From NCBI RefSeq assembly GCF_002760435.1, contig NZ_AUUU01000046.1:85879-149878 (forward strand): a DNA stretch of 64,000 nucleotides, written 5' to 3'. The position numbers and the translations under genes were made by a program. The notes below the pieces were generated by a model. The model was not told the origin of the DNA. It did no database searches and worked only from the letters and a program-made list of their open reading frames with translations. The stretch's first letter is position 1; each line of letters begins with the position of its first letter. This DNA is from Clostridium sp. LS. GTDB taxonomy: Bacteria > Bacillota > Clostridia > Clostridiales > Clostridiaceae. Below, in pieces: positions 1 to 8,534 of this stretch.

Positions 1-158
1 ACATCATTAATAAACCACTCTCCTTCACAACTGTACATAGCTCTATAACTTCTATCTGCAAATTTATCTACTTCGCAATGACCTACGCATTCATGTCCAG
101 CCAATTCAAGTCCTAATCTAAATCCGCCTATACCACTAAACAAATCAATAAACTTCAA
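1..158 (-). CDS. DNA cytosine-5 methyltransferase, N-terminal part only
   Basis: Only the first 52 codons lie inside the window; the gene runs off base 1. The translation opens KFIDLFSGIGGFRLGLE, which is motif I (SAM-binding FxGxG) of C5-cytosine DNA methyltransferases. I place the start at TTG (158..156) because GGAGGG sits 7 nt upstream and no ATG is available in frame. It follows the DUF3846 and MT-A70 methylase genes on the same strand, so it is probably co-transcribed with them. No partner endonuclease is visible, so an orphan methylase that protects element DNA from host restriction is likely (inference). Confidence 0.85.
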   Translation of the reverse strand, partial: MKFIDLFSGIGGFRLGLELAGHECVGHCEVDKFADRSYRAMYSCEGEWFIND

Positions 159-170
159 GTATTCTCCCTC

Positions 171-548
171 CTATATCTCCATATCATCTTCATAATCTGG
201 TACATAAACATCCATAAAAGCTGAGTCTTCTACTTCTTCCCGAGAATAATACTCTGGTTCTCTAAACCTTTCATAGTATTTTGAAATCTGCTCATCTGTT
301 AGTGAAATAGATGCTCCATCTTCATTAAAGCCGCAAAGAAAAAACGTACCAGCAATTATGTCTCTGCCGATACGTCTGTTTCCTTCAAGACCTCTTATTT
401 TACCTTCTTCATTACAAACAAGGCTTGTATTATCATCTAAGTCTACCATTTCAATTGAGCCTCCAACTATCTCCTGCATAGGTTTTAAACCTTCTTCTAT
501 TTCTGCAACATAAGGCCTTATTTGAGGTTGAACTATTAATACTCTCAT
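171..548 (-). CDS. DUF3846 family protein
   Basis: A 125-residue acidic soluble protein. The pattern IVGGSIEMVDLDD, then LVCNEEGK, GLEGNRR, an IIAGTFF strand and SLTDEQ matches my memory of DUF3846, a family common on mobile elements of Firmicutes and often next to DNA methylases. Its biochemical role is unknown. It starts 6 nt after the MT-A70 methylase stop and ends 12 nt before the cytosine methylase start, so the three are probably one transcript. An antirestriction-type role is only a guess from its neighbours. Confidence 0.7.
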   Translation of the reverse strand: MRVLIVQPQIRPYVAEIEEGLKPMQEIVGGSIEMVDLDDNTSLVCNEEGKIRGLEGNRRIGRDIIAGTFFLCGFNEDGASISLTDEQISKYYERFREPEYYSREEVEDSAFMDVYVPDYEDDMEI

Positions 549-554
549 AAGTTT

Positions 555-1121
555 TTACATCTCCTTTACTTTTTTAATACTTTCTCTAATATCTAAGCCA
601 TCAATTTCATTACCAAGACAAACCCATCCTTCATGAGTTTCTCGTGCAAAGAGTTCAACTCTGGGTAAATCTCCGCAAAGCTCAATTATTCTTTTCCTTA
701 CTTCCTCAGGTTTTTTACTATGCTTTTCAATAGGTAAATCTATAACTGAATGAACTGCTTTTGATATTCTTTTAGGGTGACCTTTAGTTCCAATTAGGCA
801 TATTTCCGGATTAGCTCTTGTCCAAAATCCCAGTCCCCAAAACCAATTTGGACTTTTCTTATTTCTCTTTACCCAGCAAAACCCTAAGGTTTTATAAGTA
901 AATCCCCATCTTTTCATAGTTTCAAGCCCTACAAGTAAGTTAGGAAAAGTAACCCATAAAAATAAAATACAATCTTCCATAGCTAAACTTGCTACGTCAA
1001 GATTGTATATATCTTCATGACTCATAGTATTATAATGATTTTCAGCAGATCTTCCTCTACCTTTTTTAGAATACACTTTATAGCTCCAAGGTGGATCAGC
1101 ATAAATTATATTAAACCTCAT
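555..1121 (-). CDS. MT-A70 family adenine N6-methyltransferase
   Basis: A 188-residue protein carrying the catalytic signature YADPPWSY near the N-terminus (DPPW motif of MT-A70/N6-adenine methylases), followed by LFLWVTFPNL and a C-terminal ELFARETHEGW segment typical of the family. It transfers methyl from SAM to adenine N6 in nucleic acid. ATG at 1121 is chosen because AGGGTG lies 6 nt upstream; an in-frame GTG at 1130 lacks a good ribosome site. It begins about 10 nt after the stop of the upstream secreted-protein gene. It is probably an orphan methylase of the mobile element. Confidence 0.85.
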   Translation of the reverse strand: MRFNIIYADPPWSYKVYSKKGRGRSAENHYNTMSHEDIYNLDVASLAMEDCILFLWVTFPNLLVGLETMKRWGFTYKTLGFCWVKRNKKSPNWFWGLGFWTRANPEICLIGTKGHPKRISKAVHSVIDLPIEKHSKKPEEVRKRIIELCGDLPRVELFARETHEGWVCLGNEIDGLDIRESIKKVKEM

Positions 1122-1131
1122 AGGTTTCACC

Positions 1132-2859
1132 CTAAAACTGTGGGCCTATATGCCAATCGTCATACAAGCTGCCTTTTATGTTTACATAATCATTTAAATT
1201 AACAGAAAGCATACCCTCTGGTGTCCATACATCTATTACTTCTGCATATACAGAATAGGTTCCATCTGGATACCATATTGGAGTAAAATGTACTCTTTGA
1301 TTATAGGTAGAATATTTATTTTTTCTAAGCTGAAAACTTGAGGAATAACCTGCTGTTATCATTTCTAATACTCTATTATAAGTTTTATAATTAAATTCAG
1401 GATAATAAGAAATAACATTTTGAGCACCTGTTATGGATGAGCTTGGAGCATTAGAACTAAGATTAGAATTTACATTTAAGTTTATTCCATATCCTGATTT
1501 CATAGTTTTTGAATAGGCTGTAGGGACTTTAGCATCTGGCTGAAGGTTCATATTGGCTGAAAGATAAGCATAGTAACTTATCCATTTATATTTCCAATCT
1601 CCTCTATCAACCCAATGACCATTATCAACCCAGTATCCTGTGTTTTTACCTGTACTAACCCAGCTCCAGTTTGCCTGCCATTCCCATTTAGGTTCCCAAT
1701 AGCAATCCCATTTTCCCCATGTAGCAGAAGTTTTTGGAGCTTTACTTGGAATACTAGAAGCTTTAAAACTTGGATTTTTATCATTAGCAGTAGGATTTGG
1801 TGGAGTGTTTTCTTTAAGGTCTACTATTTTGGCTGTAATATTTGCTTTATTTGCAAATGCTCCACTTATACTTACATCTATATTTAATGTTTGTGGTGTT
1901 TTGGGAGTGTGCCATTTAAACCAAACCTTTTGAGATTCTCCTTCTGGAATATAAATATTACTTACAGTGTAGTTTTGTCCATTTACTCTAAAGCTTACAG
2001 ATACAGGATTGTCAGGTGTTCTTCTTCTATCTGTATTTACAGTTATTGAAGTAATAACATCTGTGTCACATCTATATTCATAGGAATTACTATCAATATC
2101 TACTCCCTTATCCGCCTCACTAAACCTTATGACACCAAGTCCTAAATAGGCTTTTATTTGAGTATTTGATACCTTTTGATTACTCGATCCTGACCAAGCA
2201 GCAAAACCTAAATCAGAAGTTTGTAAAAACAAAGCAAGGGGCAAATTCTTATGAGATAAACTTACCATCTTTGCTCTTAAACCTCCTCCAAGTTTTTCAT
2301 CATATAATGCTGCTTCATGTGCAGTCATTGCCATATACACTCCTTGAAAAGTCATGTAAGCTATAGGTTCAATAAGTATTTTATAATCTCCGCTTATAAG
2401 ATTTTCATAATTCATACCAGTAAGGCTTGCAATTAATTTTAGAGCATATTCAGAACAAAAGTATTTTTTAGTAGCTTCAATATTTATAGTATAGCTACTT
2501 GAACCTATAATTCTTGGCATAGGTTGAGATGGAATATAATAGTTATACACACTTGTGTATGCTTGCAAGGAACTTCCGTTTCTATATTGAATTTTTGATT
2601 TCTTTCCAAAATGTATTTTTATATTATTTTGATTTTTATTTGAGAAATCAATAGGTGTAGTTACTGGCATTTGATCTCTACACCTGATAACAGTAATCCT
2701 TACCCCATCATTCCCTGGATTCCAAAAGTTTTGAGATGATCCATTTCCCATTCCACCTCCTCCACCGTCAAAGTTTCCATCTCCTTCAGCAAATACACTT
2801 ATAGGTACAGAAAAAATTATTAACATTAAACAAAGTAAAAATGCTGTTACTCTTTTCAT
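1132..2859 (-). CDS. Large secreted protein with tryptophan-rich region, last gene after the Tad cluster
   Basis: 575 residues with a clear signal peptide (hydrophobic residues about 5-22, cleavage likely after VFA), then a glycine-rich stretch. Residues about 270-350 look like a beta-sandwich (PVSVSFRVNGQ, IPEGESQKVWFKWHTP), similar in style to CARDB-type adhesion modules. A tryptophan-rich section follows (WDCYWEPKWEWQANWSW, then WVDNGHWVDRGDWKYKW). No catalytic motif seen. Its place downstream of TadC and TadE-like pseudopilins suggests a surface or pilus-associated adhesin of the donor cell (inference). Family not recognised with certainty. Confidence 0.55.
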   Translation of the reverse strand: MKRVTAFLLCLMLIIFSVPISVFAEGDGNFDGGGGGMGNGSSQNFWNPGNDGVRITVIRCRDQMPVTTPIDFSNKNQNNIKIHFGKKSKIQYRNGSSLQAYTSVYNYYIPSQPMPRIIGSSSYTINIEATKKYFCSEYALKLIASLTGMNYENLISGDYKILIEPIAYMTFQGVYMAMTAHEAALYDEKLGGGLRAKMVSLSHKNLPLALFLQTSDLGFAAWSGSSNQKVSNTQIKAYLGLGVIRFSEADKGVDIDSNSYEYRCDTDVITSITVNTDRRRTPDNPVSVSFRVNGQNYTVSNIYIPEGESQKVWFKWHTPKTPQTLNIDVSISGAFANKANITAKIVDLKENTPPNPTANDKNPSFKASSIPSKAPKTSATWGKWDCYWEPKWEWQANWSWVSTGKNTGYWVDNGHWVDRGDWKYKWISYYAYLSANMNLQPDAKVPTAYSKTMKSGYGINLNVNSNLSSNAPSSSITGAQNVISYYPEFNYKTYNRVLEMITAGYSSSFQLRKNKYSTYNQRVHFTPIWYPDGTYSVYAEVIDVWTPEGMLSVNLNDYVNIKGSLYDDWHIGPQF

Positions 2860-2873
2860 AAGCTTACACCTCC

Positions 2874-2910
2874 AAAAAAATAGAGAGTACAGATTTTGAC
2901 CATACTCTCT
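2874..2910 (-). terminator. Rho-independent terminator after the DUF6550-like gene
   Basis: Arms AGAGAGTA (2882-2889) and TACTCTCT (2903-2910) pair perfectly, and the minus-strand read-out continues into seven T (2880-2874). It lies between the short lysine-rich membrane protein gene and the large secreted-protein gene. It could end or attenuate transcription within the Tad operon. Confidence 0.75.
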
Positions 2911-2930
2911 AAAAATACTTTTTTATTAAA

Positions 2931-3464
2931 CTAATCCATTGTACCCACTTGCTTATTAATATCACCATCAGATGTTACATTTGTTCCTTGACCACCACCA
3001 CCTTCATCGTTAACCCAACCAAACCCTGGAACATATACTTGTCCTTTGTTATTTTTTTCTCCTCCCTTAGGACTTGATTCTTTCTGTGGTTTTACTGCTT
3101 TTTCAGGATAAGTAGGTACTTTATTTTTATTTGTTATATCATCTGTAGTCTTAGGTTTTTCCTTTGGTGGTTCTGGTTTTTTAGGTGCTGTTTCAGTATT
3201 ACTACTTACAACATTATTTTGAGAGGATTTTTCTGTACTATCAGCAGCATTAATAACTGGTACTTTAGCTTTTTCTTCATTTTCTGTTTTTATTTCGTCT
3301 ACCTTAACTTCATCTACCTTATTAATATCTGATAAAACTTTATCCTCTTTAGTTTTAGGTGTTTTATTTACATAACTTATTAAGCCTGCTCCAAGAGCTA
3401 TAGCTAAAACAACAAGAAATGTTACAGTTAAATTTTTCTTTACATTAAAATTAAGTTTTTTCAT
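2931..3464 (-). CDS. Membrane-anchored lysine/proline-rich protein (DUF6550-like)
   Basis: 177 residues: a short cytoplasmic N-terminus, one membrane segment (about residues 10-31), a long low-complexity Lys/Glu/Pro/Asn linker outside the membrane, and a short conserved-looking C-terminal patch VYVPGFGWVNDEGG. This layout matches what I remember of DUF6550 proteins of clostridial conjugative elements, but I cannot confirm it. ATG at 3464 is preferred over ATG at 3470 because GGGAG then has normal spacing (9 nt). It sits downstream of two pseudopilin genes, so a role in pilus surface presentation is possible. Confidence 0.6.
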   Translation of the reverse strand: MKKLNFNVKKNLTVTFLVVLAIALGAGLISYVNKTPKTKEDKVLSDINKVDEVKVDEIKTENEEKAKVPVINAADSTEKSSQNNVVSSNTETAPKKPEPPKEKPKTTDDITNKNKVPTYPEKAVKPQKESSPKGGEKNNKGQVYVPGFGWVNDEGGGGQGTNVTSDGDINKQVGTMD

Positions 3465-3623
3465 CCACATTCACTCCCTTAATTTTTTTCAACATAACGG
3501 TTTTTTTTGCCCTTGTTAAAAAATAAACATACTTTTTGTATTTTGTCCAGATGTTTTTTTAATTTTTTATTTTCACTTATTCACACGTTGTCCACACGCT
3601 CTCCTGTGGATATGTAATTAACT

Positions 3624-4178
3624 TTAGAACTTAGAAGTATACCCTGCATTGACCTTTAAGTTTATTTGTAGTGGTGGCAGCTTATCCCATCCAAAAGATA
3701 AAGGCACTTCAATATGGATAGTAGCTTGAGCTTGAAATTTATTTGAAGTATTAGGATTTAACGGTGCTAATGGTGTATTTATAATATTTATTTTAAGATC
3801 TGAAAGCTTATATTCTGTCTCTTTTCCCGTAAATTTAATGTGATATACACCATTTTTCTCTAAACCTAAAAGATTATCAAGATAAGTAAATATATCTCCT
3901 GTATCTACTTTACTCTCCCATAAATTAGCTTGGTTTAGATTATAGCCTCCACTATATCCTTCACGTAGCCCATTATATACATCATCATAATTTTGAGTCG
4001 CCACAGCTATTACAGAAGTTTGAAGTGCATCCCTTACTCCCTTTGCTATAATTTGAAGCCTCATGTATTCTGATACTGCACTAAATATTATTATCAGTGA
4101 TAAAACTATTGCACAAGCAAGAGAAAGAGCATTTCCTTTTTTCTCCTTCAATATCCTTCTTATGTTTTTTACTTCCAA
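3624..4178 (-). CDS. TadE/TadF-like pseudopilin
   Basis: 184 residues with a prepilin-like N-terminus: basic leader ending EKKG, then hydrophobic LACAIVLSLIIIF, then a helix and a mostly beta exported domain. TadE/F/G-type minor pilins have this shape and are cut by the A24 prepilin peptidase. The start is TTG at 4178, which overlaps the end of the preceding gene by 10 nt and has GGGGAGGAG 9 nt upstream, so translation is coupled. The gene comes directly after the DUF4320-type pseudopilin and TadC. The family assignment rests on architecture and context. Confidence 0.65.
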   Translation of the reverse strand: MEVKNIRRILKEKKGNALSLACAIVLSLIIIFSAVSEYMRLQIIAKGVRDALQTSVIAVATQNYDDVYNGLREGYSGGYNLNQANLWESKVDTGDIFTYLDNLLGLEKNGVYHIKFTGKETEYKLSDLKINIINTPLAPLNPNTSNKFQAQATIHIEVPLSFGWDKLPPLQINLKVNAGYTSKF

Positions 4179-4576
4179 TACACTTCACTCCTCCCCGTAG
4201 CTTTAGATTTAAGTTCAATAGGAAAAGAGCCAAAACTAAAGAAACCTATATCCACCGTTTTAGTAACTGTTACAGTAATTTCATCATTTAGCTGTACTTT
4301 ATTTGTTCCACTAATGTAATTTACCTGCCATGATATAGCAGGACTTATTCCTGTTTGATCTTTTAAACTTTCTACCTTCGCACTTACTTCCGTACCTACT
4401 CTTCCTGAAATTTCTGCGGTTCTCATAATTTCATTGGCATAAGTATTTAATTGATTTTTTGCCACAAATACAGGAAATATTTTTACTGCAAAAGCAATAA
4501 CCATCATAGCTGCAATTATAATAACTACAGTATCAATATATCCTTCGCCTTTCTTTTCTTTTAAAAGTTTAATCAC
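4169..4576 (-). CDS. DUF4320-type pseudopilin (TadE-like)
   Basis: 135 residues. The leader LLKEKKGEGYIDTVV followed by a 20-residue hydrophobic stretch is a class III prepilin-like signal; the soluble part is small and beta-rich (VQLNDEITVTVTKTVD). The start is GTG at 4576 with AGGAGG close upstream, rather than the longer upstream reading. It follows tadC after 11 nt. The GEG-aromatic-hydrophobic-DT motif recurs in the two 76-residue proteins at 12.4-12.9 kb, which suggests a shared processing signal for the element's own prepilin peptidase (inference). Confidence 0.7.
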   Translation of the reverse strand: MIKLLKEKKGEGYIDTVVIIIAAMMVIAFAVKIFPVFVAKNQLNTYANEIMRTAEISGRVGTEVSAKVESLKDQTGISPAISWQVNYISGTNKVQLNDEITVTVTKTVDIGFFSFGSFPIELKSKATGRSEVYWK

Positions 4577-4587
4577 TGCACCACCTC

Positions 4588-5460
4588 CTAGAACAATTGC
4601 CCCATGGTTTTCATTATTTGAATCCCCATTACAGCAAGATACATTAGTACAAAGCACATAAGCATTGCAAAGGAATATTTTCTTATTTTTGATGGCTGTT
4701 TTGCTGCTAGTGTTTTAAGCCTTTGAAGTTCTAATTGCTTTAAATCATGGGATAACATCTGAAAATATACCACTCCATCATCACCACGAAGTACGCTTAT
4801 AAGCCCTCTTACGACCTCTGAAAGTGTTGAACTTCCAAGTCTTGTTTCAAACCTTGTAAGTGCTCCCTCAAAGCTTCCTGATTTCATATCTGCAACAGTT
4901 ATTTCAAGTTCTCTTTTCATGGCTTTTCCTGCATTTTGCTTATAAGTTTCAAGAATAGACAGTATATCTCTGCTTGCTTTAAGCTCTTGAGTTAGAGTAG
5001 CAGTAAATCTTGGAAGTTCATATTCTATTTCCTCTCTTTGATTTTTAACCTTATCCTCAGCCACCTTAATTTCTTTAAAATATATTGCTATAGCTAAAAA
5101 TAAGATTACTGGAGTTATTATTGGTAAAATAAATAAAGCAGGAATAATACTAAATAGTACTAAACCTGCTTTAACATAAGCTTTTGCAATATAGGTTTCT
5201 GGAGTTAAATTTATTTCTGCGGATTTTAAAATTGCTGTAAGTTTTCTTTTTTTATACTCATTAAGCTTTATAATTTTTGAAAGCTTAGTTGATAGCTGTA
5301 ATATATATATTTCCACATTGTGTGTCTTTTTCTTTTCTCTCCTGCTTATACTTATTACTGCCTTTGAAGCTTTTAAACTAGGCAGCTTTAACAAATCTGC
5401 CATCAGCATGTATACTCCAAAGGAGAATAAGCAGGAGAAAATAATTAGTATTGTTAACAT
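4588..5460 (-). CDS. tadC: TadC-like inner-membrane platform protein (type II secretion F family)
   Basis: 290 residues: an N-terminal membrane helix, paired helices around residues 100-135, a cytoplasmic helical bundle (REEIEYELPRFTATLTQEL, then RDILSILETY) and a C-terminal helix (FAMLMCFVLMYLAVMGIQI). This is the GspF/TadC fold that couples the CpaF motor to pilin extraction from the membrane. A toxin-antitoxin pair separates it from its partner tadB, although the two are normally adjacent. It is followed closely by two pseudopilin genes. Confidence 0.75.
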   Translation of the reverse strand: MLTILIIFSCLFSFGVYMLMADLLKLPSLKASKAVISISRREKKKTHNVEIYILQLSTKLSKIIKLNEYKKRKLTAILKSAEINLTPETYIAKAYVKAGLVLFSIIPALFILPIITPVILFLAIAIYFKEIKVAEDKVKNQREEIEYELPRFTATLTQELKASRDILSILETYKQNAGKAMKRELEITVADMKSGSFEGALTRFETRLGSSTLSEVVRGLISVLRGDDGVVYFQMLSHDLKQLELQRLKTLAAKQPSKIRKYSFAMLMCFVLMYLAVMGIQIMKTMGQLF

Positions 5461-5525
5461 ATATTAATTTCACCTCACACAAAAACACGCAAAGCTTTTG
5501 CCTTGCATGTTCCAATTATTTTTTA

Positions 5526-5810
5526 TTACCTTAATTCAATATGAATTTCTTTTCCTAATCCTTTTGCAAGCTTGCTAAGAAAGTCTAAAGAGGGATTATA
5601 ATTTCCACTTTCAAGCCTGCTAATATTTGATTTTTGAGTTCCTATACGGTAAGCTAATTCTTCTTGAGTTAAATTTAGTTCTCTTCTTGCTTTTATTACT
5701 TCTGAAATAAGCTCATAGCGTGGTTTTAGTTTTTCATACTCATCTTTGAACTCATTATCCTTCATAAGTTCTTTTTTAATTACTGAGAAATCAACACTTG
5801 CTTTACTCAT
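5526..5810 (-). CDS. higA: HigA-type antitoxin with XRE helix-turn-helix
   Basis: 94 residues. The C-terminal half is an XRE DNA-binding domain (NLTQEELAYRIGTQKSNISRLESGNYNPSLDFL). ATG at 5810 is chosen because GAGGTG is just upstream, and it overlaps the toxin stop in the 8-base string ATGAGTAA. The toxin-first order and the downstream XRE antitoxin are the HigBA arrangement. It should neutralise the toxin and bind the palindrome upstream of the pair at 6213-6230 (inference from the family). Confidence 0.85.
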   Translation of the reverse strand: MSKASVDFSVIKKELMKDNEFKDEYEKLKPRYELISEVIKARRELNLTQEELAYRIGTQKSNISRLESGNYNPSLDFLSKLAKGLGKEIHIELR

Positions 5811-6168
5811 CTTCACACCTCTTTTCAAAATCTTCTTTATACCTTTTTGCTTTTTCAAGCTCTAGCTTTGGCGTTTTATCTGTTTTTTTAAGAAATCCAT
5901 TTAACAATACAAAAGTGTCTCTTTGATAAGTGAAATAAAATATTCTTGATGCATCTGATCCTAATTTTATTCTTAACTCATATATTCCTTTATATTGTTG
6001 CCCTTTAATGGGTTTTACATAAGGTTCTTTTAAATAAATGCCATGCTCCTTTAAAAGTTCTATTTCACTATATGCTTTTGCTCTCATTTTAGGTGAGAGT
6101 GATGATAAAAATTCCATTACAGGGATGTTACCATTTTCTCTTTGGTAGAATTCAACCTTCCAATCCAC
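5803..6168 (-). CDS. higB: HigB/RelE-type toxin (Gp49-like)
   Basis: 121 residues. The string IYELRIKLGSDASRIFYFTY followed by FVLLNGFLKKTDKTPKLELEKA is the core of phage-derived Gp49/HigB toxins of the RelE superfamily, ribosome-dependent mRNA interferases. Start is GTG at 6168 with GGGAG upstream. The pair has its own promoter and lies between tadB and tadC, interrupting the pilus operon. It probably stabilises the element in the host (inference). Confidence 0.85.
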   Translation of the reverse strand: MDWKVEFYQRENGNIPVMEFLSSLSPKMRAKAYSEIELLKEHGIYLKEPYVKPIKGQQYKGIYELRIKLGSDASRIFYFTYQRDTFVLLNGFLKKTDKTPKLELEKAKRYKEDFEKRCEDE

Positions 6169-6212
6169 GTTTATATCTCCCTCTTTATAATATATGCATT
6201 TATTAATTATAT

Positions 6213-6239
6213 GTTATCATATACGATAACTTTAGTCAA
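6213..6239 (-). promoter_or_regulatory. Promoter and palindromic operator of the higBA pair
   Basis: On the minus strand TTGACT (6239-6234) is followed after 17 bp by TAACAT as a weak -10 box. Between and across them lies GTTATC-ATATAC-GATAAC (6213-6230), a palindrome with perfect 6-bp arms. Placement over the promoter, 45 nt upstream of the toxin start, fits an autoregulatory HigA operator. The -35 box touches the end of tadB. Confidence 0.6.
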
Positions 6240-6243
6240 TGTC

Positions 6244-7173
6244 TTATCTCTTATATTCCACTGGTTTAGTTAATTTAATTACTGCTGCTAATGATATAAA
6301 TATGACAGTTATGCAAACTGCAAGTATTGCTTTCCCTATGCCAGTAAATAGTAGCGTTTCGTACCATTCCTTATTTAGAAAATACATTAGTGGAATATTT
6401 CCTATTAAAAGTATAGTCATAGTTATAAACTCTTTCATAGGTTCATAAAGAAGATAATCAAGTTCAGCTCCTACTATTCTCATATCTGAAAGCTTTGACA
6501 CTATTGGTGTTAAGGTGGTTTTTAAGTTTTTATCCTCTTGGCAGGCTATTACTGCATCTACCCATTCTCTGAATACATCATTATCTATTTTGCTCCTAAG
6601 GTTTTCTAATGCTATTTTCATATTAGAATTTATAAGCTTTGTTTGAGTTAAAAAACCTTTAAATACATCTGATACTGGTGGATTTAGATAGGTTATATTT
6701 TCATCTACTGCGGTTATTATACTTTCACTTCGCATATAGGATGTGGTAATTACTGAAAGAGCTGTTTCAAGTTCAGCATTTAACTGTTTTTTAAAAAAGT
6801 TTGCTGTAAATTTTATATACCAAAAAGGTACAAGCGAAAAGCCTATAGAGAGCACTGGAACTAAAAAGAAGTTATTCATAGATACAGCTACAATAACTCC
6901 CATTACAAATAAGAAAAATGAAGCTACACATAGAGTATAAAACTTTTCTGTTTTTCCTGTAATCTTTAGTATTTCTTTAGTTTCTTCAAGAAGAAGCTTT
7001 ATTCCTCTTAGCTTTTTCTTATTTGTAGCTTCTTTAACCTTTGTTTTAATAGTTTTTTTCTTTCCTTTAAATTTATTTGCTATAGCTTCAAAGAATTCAA
7101 AAGGTGACAAGGAAAGTAATATAAAACTCCCTGCAATTATTCCTAAGAAAGCTATTAATTTTAATAAGGTCAT
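6244..7173 (-). CDS. tadB: TadB-like inner-membrane platform protein
   Basis: 309 residues with an N-terminal helix (residues 4-25), two central helices near 75-115, a cytoplasmic helical domain with LETALSVITTSYMRSESI, and two C-terminal helices. This is the TadB/GspF-type partner of TadC. Its ATG overlaps the cpaF stop (ATGA), so the two are translationally coupled. The next gene downstream is not tadC but the higBA pair. Confidence 0.78.
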   Translation of the reverse strand: MTLLKLIAFLGIIAGSFILLSLSPFEFFEAIANKFKGKKKTIKTKVKEATNKKKLRGIKLLLEETKEILKITGKTEKFYTLCVASFFLFVMGVIVAVSMNNFFLVPVLSIGFSLVPFWYIKFTANFFKKQLNAELETALSVITTSYMRSESIITAVDENITYLNPPVSDVFKGFLTQTKLINSNMKIALENLRSKIDNDVFREWVDAVIACQEDKNLKTTLTPIVSKLSDMRIVGAELDYLLYEPMKEFITMTILLIGNIPLMYFLNKEWYETLLFTGIGKAILAVCITVIFISLAAVIKLTKPVEYKR

Positions 7174-8534
7174 TTTTCTTCACCTTCTTCTACTACATTT
7201 TTAGAAAGCAAGCTTTCTAGTACACTTAATGGCATTCCATTTTCAAGAAGCCTTTTTTGAAGACTCTTTGATATATCCTTTACTTTTTCATAGTTACCTA
7301 TTATTTTAACTTTCCCATTTTTTACTGTATTCTCTTTAATATGATAACGAAAAAGAGTGTGAATTTGCCTTTTACCATTAGGCAGTATTTCACACTCTGT
7401 AATTTCCATTACCTTTCTTGAATTATCTTCAAGCTTTTTAGTAAACAAAACTATTGGAAAAGCTTCTGTAACTAAAGAATATAAGGTGTCATCATTTATA
7501 TCATATTTCATTTTACAAAGGGTCATCATACGAAAATAAGTAGCTTCACAGGAATTTGCATGGGTTGTAGTTATTACTGCATGTCCTGTTCTTGCTGCCT
7601 CTTGAGCTGCAAAGGATTCTTCTCCCTTCATTTCCGCGACACATATATAGTCAGGGTTAAAGGTTAAAGCACTTTCAAGGAGTTTTTCTTGATCTATATT
7701 CTGCTTTTTATCTTCACTATATCTTGTTACTGTATGGACTATATTGTTTATTACCTTTCCTTCTTCATCTGTTTTCACAAGGTCAAACTCTCTTGTTCCA
7801 TTTTCTATGGTAAATATTCTTTTATCATCTGGAATTGTAGATAAAAGCCAGCTCATTAAGGTAGTTTTACCTGAAGACGTTGCTCCTGTTACACACATAC
7901 TTATGCCATATCTTAAGCATATACTTAAAAAATCCAACATTTCTTCTGTAGCTGTGCCATTTTTAATAAAGTTCTCTTTTGCTAATTTTTGAGGATTTAC
8001 AATCCGAATAGAAGCTGAAATTCCTTTATCATCATCTATAACACCAGTACCAAATACAGTTATTCTTATTTTGTTTGATAAGTGTCCTCTTACTATGGGT
8101 TGAGAGTTATCTAAAATCATTCCCGACTTATGAAGCAGTCTTCTTATTACATCTATAGCATGTTCAGGTGAATTGAATTTCTCTTTTGTAGGCAGAATTT
8201 CTCCGTTAGTATAAGTTATTTTAATATCTCTCCACTGATTTATATTGATTTCTTCTACATCTTTTCTAAATAAATACTTTGTTAAGAATGAAAACTCTGC
8301 CATCTCTGAATAAAGTTTTTCTACAAGTTCATCAAAACTTAATCCCTCTACCCCTAAGGAATAGTCCATAATATATTTTGAAATATAGGATTTTATTTGC
8401 TCCTTCTGCTCATTTGGGTTATCTGAAATAAGATTTGAATATTTATTTGAAATATGTTCCTGTACATCCTGTAGTATGTCTGGGAATTCTTTTAAGTTTT
8501 TCCCTGTATTGAAAAACAAAGCTGCATTATTCAC
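7170..8534 (-). CDS. cpaF: CpaF/TadA-type secretion ATPase
   Basis: 454 residues. Walker A GATSSGKTTLM at about residue 217, then FTIENGTREFDL, an Asp-box region around DYICVAEMKGEE, and a His-box segment GHAVITTTHANS: the ordered motifs of VirB11/CpaF hexameric ATPases. It powers pilin assembly in Tad systems. The start is GTG at 8534, sharing one base with the upstream stop, with GGGAGG in place. The N-terminal 150 residues are the usual CpaF helical region. It is the only secretion ATPase of this class in the window. Confidence 0.92.
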   Translation of the reverse strand: MNNAALFFNTGKNLKEFPDILQDVQEHISNKYSNLISDNPNEQKEQIKSYISKYIMDYSLGVEGLSFDELVEKLYSEMAEFSFLTKYLFRKDVEEININQWRDIKITYTNGEILPTKEKFNSPEHAIDVIRRLLHKSGMILDNSQPIVRGHLSNKIRITVFGTGVIDDDKGISASIRIVNPQKLAKENFIKNGTATEEMLDFLSICLRYGISMCVTGATSSGKTTLMSWLLSTIPDDKRIFTIENGTREFDLVKTDEEGKVINNIVHTVTRYSEDKKQNIDQEKLLESALTFNPDYICVAEMKGEESFAAQEAARTGHAVITTTHANSCEATYFRMMTLCKMKYDINDDTLYSLVTEAFPIVLFTKKLEDNSRKVMEITECEILPNGKRQIHTLFRYHIKENTVKNGKVKIIGNYEKVKDISKSLQKRLLENGMPLSVLESLLSKNVVEEGEEK

